DNA from: Hamiltosporidium tvaerminnensis
Lineage: Eukaryota; Microsporidia; Dubosqiidae
Reading direction: 5' to 3'
Assembly (NCBI GenBank): GCA_022605425.2
Contig: JAKIMF020000005.1
Span: 1,398,501-1,462,500 of the forward strand
Length of the DNA stretch: 64,000 bases
Shown here: positions 27,801-39,444 of the stretch, piece after piece
Layout of the letters: the number at the start of each line of letters is the position of its first letter
Position numbering within the stretch: position 1 is the first letter of the stretch
Notes under the pieces: model-generated
Seen by the model: only the letters and a program-made list of their open reading frames with translations
Database searches by the model: none
What the model was told of the DNA's origin: nothing
Program-made: the position numbers and the translations under genes

Positions 27801-29270
27801 AGGAAAAAATGACATCGAAGATAATCAAAATTTTATTTAAAACTACAAAATTTAATTATTTACTTAATATCCGAAGTGCTTTATGCAATTCTTATTCAAA
27901 AACATATATTTTTCTAAATTTATTTTTTTTAAAATTTTTGAATTGTCAATTCGACTCAAGGCGGACACTAGCTTTGAATAAAATCGAAAAAATTATGTAG
28001 TAAAAATAACACTAAACATTATGAAATTTATTTTAAAGAAATTAATTTTCACAATTTAGATAATTTAAAGCGTTTAGATATGGGATTTTCAATTTTTAAA
28101 TTGTATATTTTTGTGACAATTTGTTTCCGATTTTCATCCGTTTCATACACTATGAACAAAAGATTTCAAAAAAATACAGTGAAAAAATTTAATGACAAAA
28201 TTTATAGTAAAAATGAGCACATTAAATAGTAAACATTATTTTTAATTATTATAAAACCATTCACTCTATTTACAGTACTTTCTAAATATGTAATCTTATA
28301 TTTTTATAGCTCGATTTTTTGATAATGTTATAACTTCCATTCGACTATACATAAATGATCGACCAAATCTAAAAAAGTTAAATAGAAAAAAAATTGCATA
28401 AAATATAAAGATATACTATATAAAAAAATATAATATTTATTTACACATATCTATTCTATTATAATATATTTACAACCTTAGGATCTAACTATGTTTGAAT
28501 TATTTTTTACATTTTTCCAAAGCGTTTCATACACTATATTTAATATATAAAACAAAATTTAAAACAAATAGGTTAAAAAAAAATCCAAAACATATTAAAA
28601 TTTTAATCTAGCCTATAAAAAGAAATTATATTATCCGTCCAAGAGATTTATATTGATTTTTATCTACTAAAACTTATATATTTTAAAATCATTATAAAAT
28701 AATTTTGGATTGTCTATACCTATATACTAAACTATATAAAAAAACCGAAAACATAAAATAAAAAAAATATACCGGAAACATGGCTAAATAAAATATTGAC
28801 ATCACCAATTATATTATTATAAACATTTATGTACTATTCTGGTGATTTTTTAAGTATTAAATTCTATTTCTTATAAGCTTAACTTTTTCTTAGTTTTAAA
28901 GCCTTCAATACAAATATACATAAACAAATCGAAAAAAATAGGTAACAAAAATCAACAAAACAACGATATTTTTTCATATTTACAAAATCCACAAACTAAT
29001 ACAAGATCTTTTATGTCCTTTCTATATATTTTCAAATAATAATTCATATATTTTTTCGAATTCGATTTTCGAAATTTTAAATTTCTTAATACACTATATA
29101 AAAAAATTATTGTATGAAAGAAAAAAAATTAGTTAAAAAATTTACATAAAATATGAATGATTTTAATTCTAAACTTTGGAATAAGATAGCATAAAGAACA
29201 TTTAGAATGCTTTTATGTACTTCTAATATTACTTGATTATTTTATTGACTCTTCTTAATAAACTTTAAAA
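24900..29270 (+). repeat. Satellite array 1, about 190-bp unit, about 23 copies
   Basis: A degenerate motif (tttcatacactatata or caatacgactatata, followed by atcgaacaaaatcgaaaaa and aggtaataaaaa) recurs at a regular spacing. Anchors read by eye include 24,980; 25,169; 25,350; 25,540; 25,882; 26,258; 26,447; 26,984; 27,181; 27,372; 27,551; 27,748; 27,943; 28,138; 28,335; 28,522; 28,709; 28,901 and 29,081. The mean spacing is 190 bases over the last ten intervals. The unit is not coding and is close to one nucleosome plus linker. Copies are old and much diverged. Confidence 0.85.
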
Positions 29271-32200
29271 TATTTCTTAAAGAATATAGAAAAAGAATAA
29301 ATGATTAGAAAATATACTGCAAAAATATCTAAGTTATAACGATTCTAGTTAATTAGAAATAATATGAAACAATAAAATATATGAATAGAAAACTATCTAT
29401 CCAAGGATAAAAGTCTCTTTGTACTGAATTAAAGAGCTATTTAAAATGTAACAAAATAAAACAACGCAAATAGAAAAAAACACATAGGAAAAGTCAATAT
29501 TTAAAACAAAGAAAAAAAAAGTATGAAATGTAGACGGAACTAAAAATAATTATATAAAAATAAAACAACGTGAAATGACTTAATTTATTTATTTCAAATA
29601 TAATCCATGCCAATTAATGTAACTTTTATTGTTTTCTTCATATTACTATCTGTTTCCTTAAATCCGTATTTTAAATTCTATTTCTCTGCTTATTTTCAAT
29701 CGAAGTATACTTTCATGTTTGTGTATTCCAAATTATGGAGGTTAAATATTATTACCATTGATTAGTTTAATTTTTCCGAATCACTAAGTATATAATTAAT
29801 TTGGATATCATTTATTTTATATTATCTCTATTAAAAACATCTATAGGTCTTTTACATTAAAAAAAGTATAAATAATAAAAGTAAAAGAAATAAGCCCAAT
29901 GGTTAAACTCAATATTCTTTCCAATACAATGGTTTAGTGTTGCATTTACCTCGCAGACCCTTAAAATAAAAAATGCTCAAAACGCCTATATATACATAAC
30001 GAAGCTCCAATTCACTCGTGAATTTAATACCTATATTCAATATTGATTTCATAAAAACCAGGAGTGAATTAACACTCAATATCAATGTATTATACAAAAA
30101 TCTATATAACCAGAACATAGAATGTAGCACACATTTTCTAAAGTAAAAAAATGATAAAAAGCCAATTTTATATATTATTTCTAACATTATAATAAATTAC
30201 TATGTTGATCTAAAATGAAATATGCTAAAAACATATCAAGAAAATTTATAATATGGTTCTCAGCCATATTTTTAATAATATTTTTCATTTCGACCTGATC
30301 AAATAATAGCAGGTTAAAATGTAAAACGAATTCGGACTATTGCGTTAAATAATTTTCGAATGCTAAATTTAATTTTTTTAAACTATTATACTTGAGATCT
30401 TATAAAAACGACACTGTAAAAAGTTTAGAGTGTAAATAAAATTATATAAATTAATTTAAATATTTTACTTTAGTAGAGACAATAAAATCAAAATTATTTC
30501 GAATAATATAATAAGAGTAAATTAAAAGCAACCAAAATATGTAACTATAATAGATCTTATTCTTATATTGATTTTAGAATATTAAACTATTTTGAAAAAG
30601 ATTTTAAACATATTTTAGTCTTCTGATACAGTATCAGAACAATGATGTTTATTTTAAATACAGGAATCCTATTTTGCCATTTAAAAAGAAATATTTTATT
30701 TTTTTTCGTATTGTAAGTTTTCGAATTCCACTTTAAATGGAAATCTAAGCATAAAACCAAAAATATTTTAGCTTCTGACTTACTATTTCAAGGACCCAAT
30801 GCGATTCACCTTTTTCTCAATATAACAGTATTTAAAACGAATATTAACACAGTCTTTAATATATAAGCTTAATTCAGCATTGTTTTTAATTCTAAAAAAT
30901 ATTTATTTTATTATAGTTTACAAATAGTATTTTCAGACACAATAAAATCCGAGTTATTTTAAAATAATTTCCATAAATTTAAATTTCGTGTAAAAACAAT
31001 TTTATCTCGATTAGCATAGTTTTATATTTTTCTGAGATAACTATTAGTCAGCAAAATTAGGATTTAATTATCCTTAAATTTTTATCAGAGGATTTAGCCA
31101 TAAAAAAAAATTACTTTTTTTTAGTAGAATTCAGAGTTATAATCATCTAAAACATAAATTATAGTTTAAATGAATAAATTTACGTTTAAAGCTTATTAGA
31201 ACAAACATTTACATATAAATATCAAAAAATTGCATCAAGGTTCTGAAAAAAAATATTCCTTGTAACATCAGTAAAAATAACCCAAAAAAGAAATTACTAA
31301 ACAAAAATAGTAGATTAACTTATTGATCTAGATTTATGTAAGAATCAAGATTTTATCATAGTAAAGAAAATAAATTTGAAATAACTTTATTATACTTGAA
31401 AACAGGTTTAAGAATTTCATTATACTAAGAATTCATTTAAAAAAGCTTTTTTCATAGAATATAAGAACTGAATGTACATTTTCTTTGGTAAAAACAAATT
31501 CTAAATTAAAAATTTGATATATCAAGATAATAACATTTCCTTAATGATAATTAATTTACTGTAAATAAATTTGAGCAACTAATTGAATATTATGAAACAA
31601 TCTATTCTTTACTAAAAAAATTAAGTTGAACATAATTTTTCAACATATACAATTAGAATATTTTTTTGTGCAAAATAAAAAGATTTATTGCCTCATAATT
31701 CTAAATTTTAAATAAACGGATAAATTATATCTTTAAATTCAAGAATTATCAAAAAGATTTCAGTGATACAATAAATCATTCAGTTATCCAATAATATATT
31801 ATTATATGAATTAATTTACATAAAACAGAAAATCTTACATTTATTTCTATATTAGATCGGTATATCGTTCTGAGATACATAAATTTATAATAAAAAGCAG
31901 TTTTTACATTATAAATTGTATGCAATTCTAGTTTAAAAAATTTAACTAAAATGATTTGAAATACAAATTTCTGTATATCGAACTAGATTAAATACAAGAA
32001 ATATTGTTAATTAAATTATTTTTTACAGTTACTATTACTTTTTATGGTGGGTTTACTAATTTTCATAACTTCTAAAAGCATAGCTTTTTAGTCTACAACT
32101 AAAAAAAATAGTTTCAGTTTATTTTTTATATTATGGAATTTTGCACTTATAACAAAATAAAGAAAGACATATATTCCATTTCAAATACATTTAAAATAAT

Positions 32201-33990
32201 GCTTTAAATTATGTTATACAAATTTTAGTATCGTAAAGAATTTTTTTGATAGTTAACAAATATAAGTTTATCCATTTAAATGAAAAAGTTTAGATATATA
32301 TTAGATAAATTATTGGAAAGAGATTTAACGAATAATAAAGCTTTAAAAAATTAAATCAGTTTCTTAACTAAAGAATTTACTATTCAATATTAAAAAAGCT
32401 CGCAAATATAGAAGTAGTTATCACGAATCTTATAGAAAAATTTTAAATTATTAAATCACCCGAGAAAAAGATAAATTCTAATAAACTTCTTTTATTTCAT
32501 AAAATTTTATATTTAAATTAGTTTTTCTTTTTGATTTGAAGTCAAGAATAAATATCACAATTGATTCTATTTTTAAACCAAACAAGGTAATATATAACGA
32601 TCTATATGAAGAAGAATGTATTATTATAACCTTTTACAGGAATTTCAACCTAGTAATGAATATATAAATATAAATAGAATGTAAAACATCTAAAAGTAAA
32701 AAAAAAGTATTTTGAAATATATAAAACTACCTTTCTTTCTTATAAAAAGTCAAAAAAAATATTTAGAAATTATATTTAGAAGATTAAAATTGCTCATAAA
32801 ATATTCAAATAATTCAAATAATTTTAGGATAATTAAACAGCATTTTCATACTAAAGAAAAAAACTGAGTGAAAATACTTAAAAGTTTTTTTAAAATATAT
32901 TAATTTATTAATCAATTTGGTTTTATTTATGCCTCAACCTTGTTATTTCTAATATATTTTTAAATTCGTTATTTTTTTTTTAAATTATTCAATCGACATT
33001 TTATTTATTCAAATTAACAATGAGTTGCTTTTTAATGAATTTAAATTTTTCATTGTTAATAAAAGCCTTATCACTAATATATACTAAAGAAAATTGAAGA
33101 AATAATTTTTTATATGTCATTCCACCTTTAACAAATTTCATTTTAAAAATTATTATTGATCGTTAGTATTGGATTTAATCTCTTTATTTGATTTAGAGAT
33201 ATGATTTATATAATTTTTTGATATACACTATTCTGAATAATCTCTTAATTTGTTAAAAAGCTCAATATTTAGACAATACTTACTTATATGAACTTAAACA
33301 ATTATTACAACTTATTAAATAAAGAATAACGTCATATTACAATAAAAAAGCTTTTAATTTATTTTTTTTCAAATTTTTATTTTTTTCTGTTTTACAAATA
33401 AAAAAATAAAAATTTAAGAACTTGAATTATAAAATATTCACTTTTCTTTTTATATATTGTTGATTGAGATTAACAACTCTTTAAATGATTTTTTATAATA
33501 AATTCTTAGCTTTAAAAACCGAATAAAATTAAAATTACATATAAGTGATTTAAAATAAAATGAAAATGTAATAGAAAAAATAAAATAAAGAATTAGATAT
33601 AATTAACGTAATTGAATTTATTTAAATAATTATAATGTACAAAACAGCAGTACTGAGAATTCCACTTCTCTTACAAACTATTTATTATTTTTAGAAAAAT
33701 GGTTTCCTAAAATCAATAAATATTAGCAAATCTGTAAATAATATGCTAGAATTTATTATTTTAAAATTAAGATATAAGTAATTACTATTCAATAAAGCAT
33801 ATATATGAAGAATGCTACCATATATATTTTGAATATCAAAAATGAATTGTATTTAAAATTAAGTGTAACAAAGTATTTCAAATGAAGACTTAATGTTTTT
33901 AAGCAACCATACTTTATAATCTATTTATATAAAAAAAGTATCTGCTTATCATTGATTTTAGAGATAATAAGACAAGAAGGGATTTAAAGG
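29270..33990. other. AT-rich segment between satellite arrays
   Basis: It is roughly 80-85% AT with no 190-bp periodicity that I can follow. A 92-codon minus-strand frame with an ATG (29,909-30,187, hydrophobic, ends KPLYWKEY) is the best open frame but has no recognisable motif and is not called as a gene. A perfect palindrome lies at 30,621-30,639. Confidence 0.5.
30621..30639. other. Perfect 19-bp inverted repeat
   Basis: The sequence ttctgatacagtatcagaa consists of two 9-base arms around one central base. It is less AT-biased than its surroundings. It could be a protein-binding site or chance. Confidence 0.5.
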
Positions 33991-35690
33991 AAATAAATTT
34001 AGGAAAACAATTAAAGGGTGTAAGTTATAAGGGTAGTATGGATTGGGGGTGTAAACAACAAGGTGTTAGTGGTAAAGCAAGAAATTATAAGGGTTTTAAT
34101 ATTAATATGGGTGTATAAAATGGTGTTAATCACAATTAGTAAAAAATAAAGGGTGATAATCACAATTGAAACTAAAAAGGGTGTTATTTTCAAGACATAT
34201 GTATAAAAGGGTGTTAATCACAATTGTAATAAAGAAAGGGTGATAATCACAATTGTAACTAATAAAGGGTGTTATTTTCAAGACATATGTATAAAAAGGT
34301 GTTAATCACAATTGTAATAAATAAAGGGTGATAATTACAATTTAAACCAATAAAGGGTGTTATTTCTAAGACATATGTATAAAAGGGTGTTAATCACGAA
34401 GTAACTAATAAAGTTTATTATTGAAAAACATAACAAACAGGGTTTTAATACTATTTATATTAGATAAAGGGTAGTATTTCTATGACAGATGTATAAAAGG
34501 GTGTTAATATACATGGTAGTAGATAAAGGGTGTTAGACAAATTGTAGTGGATAAAGAGTGTTAATATAGGCTGTATCAATAACGGGGTGTTAATGTTATA
34601 AAGTGTTATTACGGTGTTAGTGATTAAGATGAAATTATAAGGGTGTTATTTATATTAAGGTTATACTTTAAAGAGTCTTAGTAGTATAGCTATTTATATA
34701 CATAAACAAAGGGGTGTTATTATAAAGATAGATATAAAATTAGGGTGTTAATAATAAAGCATTTTATATAGATAAACAAAGGGGTGTTATTATAAAGATA
34801 GATATATAATTAGGGTGTTAATATAAAGCTATTTATATACATAAATAAAGGGGTGTTAATTTATATAATATTCCTATTTAAATATAACAGGGTGTTAGTA
34901 AATAAGCTTCAGAAAATAGATAACGGGGTGTTAATTTATGAAATATCTCCAGATATATAAGAGAGTGTTAATAATTATAAAATTTATAGGAAAGGATAAT
35001 AGGGGTTTAAGAAAATAAAATAACAAAATGAAAAATAAAAGGGTGTTGGTAAAAAATAAATAAATTAGGTGTTATTTATAGAGATGTTCATAATAGAGAA
35101 TAGTAGGGTGTTAATAATTAATATATTAAACAGTATATGAAAGGGTGTTAATAATTAAGGCGTTTATAGAATATATAACAGGGTGTTAATAATTATATTT
35201 GAAATAGAATATAAAGGGTGTTAATAATCTAGGCATTTATACAATAAATAACAGGGTGTTGATATTAAGGAAACTTATAATTTGCGCTAGAAGGGTGTTT
35301 TACTGGATCTTAGAATATATAGGAATAAATAACAAAATGTTAGTAAACAAGAAATACTTCAATATAAATAACAGGGTGTTAGTAATAAAGTGATTGGTTA
35401 TTGAAATAGCAGAGTGTTATTGAAAATAATATTTCAAAGGATATATATAGAAAGGCCATACCATATAAATACGTTTAACTCTATACAAAAGGGTCTAAGT
35501 ATTATAGATATTTATACCAATAAATAACAGGGTGTTATTGATAAGAATAAATATTTAAAATTTAAAAGGGTGTTAGTAATAAGACAATAATAAACAAAAT
35601 AAGGGTGTTAATTATACGGATATATTTTACTAAAAGAATGGGTGTTAATTATATGGATACTTAAAAAGATTGGTTGTTACTGATATATAT
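33990..35690 (+). repeat. GGGTGTTA minisatellite with higher-order structure
   Basis: About 45 copies of gggtgttaat and close variants occur in 1.7 kb, all with the G-rich strand on +. Spacing is about 29 bases at first and 30-40 later. Between 34,151 and 34,400 three different 29-base subunits (gggtgataat, gggtgttatt, gggtgttaat) cycle as an 88-bp higher-order unit: starts 34,151/34,238/34,326; 34,179/34,267/34,355; 34,209/34,297/34,385. A second higher-order unit of about 70 bases runs at 34,685-34,860. The array abuts satellite array 2. A minus-strand frame inside (34,011-34,193) is an artefact of the repeat. Confidence 0.9.
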
Positions 35691-35739
35691 AATGAAGCTA
35701 TACCAAACAAAATCTGGGAAAAATTTAAAAAGAAATATA

Positions 35740-38700
35740 AGTAATTTTTATTTCTGAAACATTATTAACTATTGTGAAATTACTCATAGTATTCAAGAAG
35801 TTTTTTTTATATAAAATCTTATATATTTTAAAAGAATTTTTTCATACTTGTCTCATCGTTTCATACAGTATATACAAAATATATTAAAATAATTTAAACA
35901 AAAAATAGGTATTAAATTACAATAAAAATAATTAAATTCAAAGGCAAATCAATTAAAAAAAATATAAACTAGATATTTTTATTATATCATTCCTTAATAT
36001 CAAACTTAATGTATTTTTTCGGATTTAATTTTTTTCATTTTTTTTGGATCTTTCATTGCACTATAGGAATCCAGATTGAACAAATCTAAAAAAATAAAGA
36101 AACAGAGTTTCAGTTTAAAAATGACTTAATTAAATATTAAACAATCTTATAGATTCATTATAAACCAATTCAAATATATTATAATATTTTTAATAAGTTG
36201 ATTTTATTTCTTATAAATTTCATTTTGTTTTGAATCTCTAAACTGATATAATAGAAAATATATCTAACAAAATCGAAAAAATTAAGTAATAAGATTGACG
36301 AAACCATCACCCAATTGTAAAATAAAGAAACGTATTGGTTTTATTATGAAACATTCTGTTAGTATCTTAAGAATTTTTTAAGTACAATTCGAATATTTTT
36401 TTAGATCATCTTGCTAAAGTTTTTTGATTACTTAATACAATATATAGAAAATATATTGAAGAGAATAGAAAAAAGTGGTAATGATACTTTGCCAAAATAT
36501 AAACAGATACAATTATAAAAAGAATATGATATATTATTATAAACTCATCTGACGTATTACAGAAATTTTTAAACATTAGATTATATATCTTTTGAGTTTG
36601 ATTTTTTCATCATTTTTGAATTGTTTCATGTATTATATGCAAAATATATTGTAAAAAGTAAAAATAAAATAAAATTAATACAAAATATGAACAGATTTAA
36701 TTGCTAAGCATAAAATAAAATTATTTACCACAAATCCAATATGCTTTTAGCATTCCTTATTTAATAAAACATATATATTTCTAAATCCATTTTCTCAAAA
36801 TTTTATAATTGTCTATACGACTATATATAGATCAAATCAAATAAAATTAAAAAAAAATAGATTTAGAAAAACCACAAGCGAATCAAGAAAGATCGTTGTA
36901 AACATTTCAATAGATTCTAATATGAAGATTTGTTATGTTTTCATTGCTTTTAATCTTTTAAAAACATATATATTTTTAATCCATTTTCGTACAATTTTCA
37001 ATTCGTTCAAACTACTATGGTAAACTGTATTGAATAAAATTTAAAAAAATAGATTTAGAAAAATTAAGTTTTACTAGCCTAAATTTTATATTAGATAATC
37101 CATTTAAATTTATAAACTCATTTGTACTATAAAATAAATTTTAAACATTTAATCATATTTCTTTTTGACTTTTTTTTACAGATTTCAGGATCTTTCATAC
37201 TACTATAGTAAACTATATTGAATAAATTTGAAAAAATATGTATTAAAAATTTATAAGAAACATAAGCGAATTTTATACTGAACAATGTTAATGTTTTATT
37301 TTAAAGTCATATTTAGTATTTGTAAGTAGTTTAAAATTAAAAACTATTTTTTTGGATTTATTTTTTTACGTATTTTGGAATTATTTTATAAAGTTACAAG
37401 AAAAGATGTCTAGCAAGATAGAAAAATAAAAATAATAAAGTTCACATTAAACATCATAAAATTATAGTATTTATGAACTATTTAATATATTTTAATGTTT
37501 TTCAAGCAAAGAAACAAATTTTTTGTAAAAATTAAATTTCCGTTTATTTTTAAATTGTCTATACTATATACGGAAACTATTTTAAAAAAAAGAAAAAAAA
37601 TTGGTAGTATAAATTCACACAAAAAATAAGCCAATTTTATTGTAAATCATAACATAAAATTATATAGTAAATATCTGAAACTTTTCCTGCTTTTTTTAGT
37701 ATTTTAATAAAATATTTTTTCAGTATAATTTTTTTGTAATACTTTAGAATCTTACATACGATTATATGGAAACTAGATAAACTAAAATCTAAAAAAGTAG
37801 GAATTTAAAAAGAAACTAAAACATAGACAAATTTTAAATAAAACAAATCCATTAACTCATTAAAATATAATTGCTAGTGCTAAAAGTATCTTTAAGGATT
37901 AAAACCACCATTTCTTTTAATTTCTTTACTTTTTTTTGTTCTAATTTTCGATCGTTTCATATACTATATAGAAAATATATCGAGCTCAATCGAAAAAAAT
38001 AAAGTTCCAATATTCGAAAGAAAACATTATCAAATTTTATTTCGAATACATTTATTTAGCTATTACAAGATAAATTTTTATATATTTAGTGGGTTTTAAG
38101 TATTAGAACATAATATTTTCTTGTCTTAGTTTTCATAGATTTGGAATTGTCAATACTACTATAGTAAGTAAAATGAATTGAACAAATTTAAAAAAATTAG
38201 GCATTTGAAAATTACACATAAGATAATCAAATTTTATACAAATAGAACTATCGACTCAATAAAATATCATTCGTAATATTAAAATTATTTTTAAAGGACT
38301 GAGCCAATATTTTTTTAACCACTGTTTTACAAGTTTTTAGATTGTTTCATACATTATATAGAAAATATATCGAACAAAATCGGAAAAATTAGTTAACAAA
38401 ATTTAATAGAAAAAGGAATCAAATTTTATTACAAACTATAAAATAATATTAAAAACCAAGCATTTGATATATTTTAAGAAAATTTCCTTCGAATTAAACA
38501 AATATTTTTTAAAATCGTTTTTTTTTAATATTTTTGAATCGTTAATTTACTATAGAAAAATGTAATGAAAAAATTGAAAAATTTAGGTAATAAAAAATAT
38601 TGAAAAAAATTCCAAATATAAAACTAAAGGAGACAAAAAATATTATTGCACACCTATTAGTAGTGTTTGCAGAAATTTTTTAAAAAAATAAAATATATTT

Positions 38701-39420
38701 CGGTTGCAGTATTTTTCATAGTTTTGGAATTGTAAATACCACTATAGTAAAATGAATTAAATAAATTTGAATAAAAAATAATAAAAAAATTTAATAGAAA
38801 ACATGACTTAATTTAAAAATATATAGACTCATTATGTTTTTATCCGAGAATTTGTTGCAATTTTAGTAAATTTATATATTTAATCTTTAATTTATAAAAC
38901 TTGATTGCTTCAATTTTTTAAGTTGCTTCATGCATTAAAGACAGAAAAACTTGAAACTAATGAAAAAAGATTATTAATAAATCTTAGTAAGAACAAATAA
39001 TATAGTTTAGGCCTAAGTAACTTAATAGGTTATTATAAATTCAGCTTTGTATTTGCAGACTTTTCAATACATTAGCTCTTATATATTTTTAGAATTTATT
39101 TTTTTTACAATTTTTTAAATGTTAATACGAAAACTAGTCAGAGACTATACTTAAAAAATCAAAAAAAATACACACAAAAATTTACAATAAATACAGTCAA
39201 TTTATATTTACACTCTAATTAGTAGGCATATTTTTTAACTCAATATTTAGTAATTTTAGAAGCGTTCCCATACACTTTAAGATATTGTCAACAGAACTAA
39301 AAACTAAAAAATAAATATCACATTAAAATAGAATAATTTTTGTTGTAAACAAAGATTTTTTAACTATATAAAATACTTATGAATATACAGTATTCTTAGC
39401 ATAAAAATATGTGCTTTTAA
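35740..39420 (+). repeat. Satellite array 2, about 190-bp unit, about 19 copies
   Basis: It has the same unit and orientation as array 1. Anchors are 35,857; 36,048; 36,234; 36,428; 36,621; 36,809; 37,002; 37,192; 37,381; 37,555; 37,749; 37,952; 38,147; 38,342; 38,539; 38,730; 38,923; 39,120 and 39,262, mostly 186-197 apart. Two unit types are visible: tttcatac...agaaaatatatcg (for example 37,952 and 38,342) and gtcaatac...ctatagtaa (for example 38,147). They partly alternate. Confidence 0.85.
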
Positions 39421-39424
39421 CTCG

Positions 39425-39444
39425 TTTTTTTTTTTTTTTTTTTT
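39425..39444 (+). repeat. Run of 20 T at the end of satellite array 2
   Basis: This uninterrupted T tract sits where the 190-bp periodicity stops. Such a tract is prone to length change. Confidence 0.9.

Noticed and set aside
29909-30187. Minus-strand 92-codon hydrophobic frame with ATG
   Set aside because: No family recognised, no conserved copy, flanked by satellite; length compatible with chance.
33990-35690. True telomere
   Set aside because: The motif is internal, degenerate and widely spaced, with repeat DNA on both sides.
24900-39420. Regular repeats considered as a CRISPR array
   Set aside because: Units of about 190 bp are degenerate along their length with no identical short repeats and unique spacers, no cas genes are present, and the genome looks eukaryotic.
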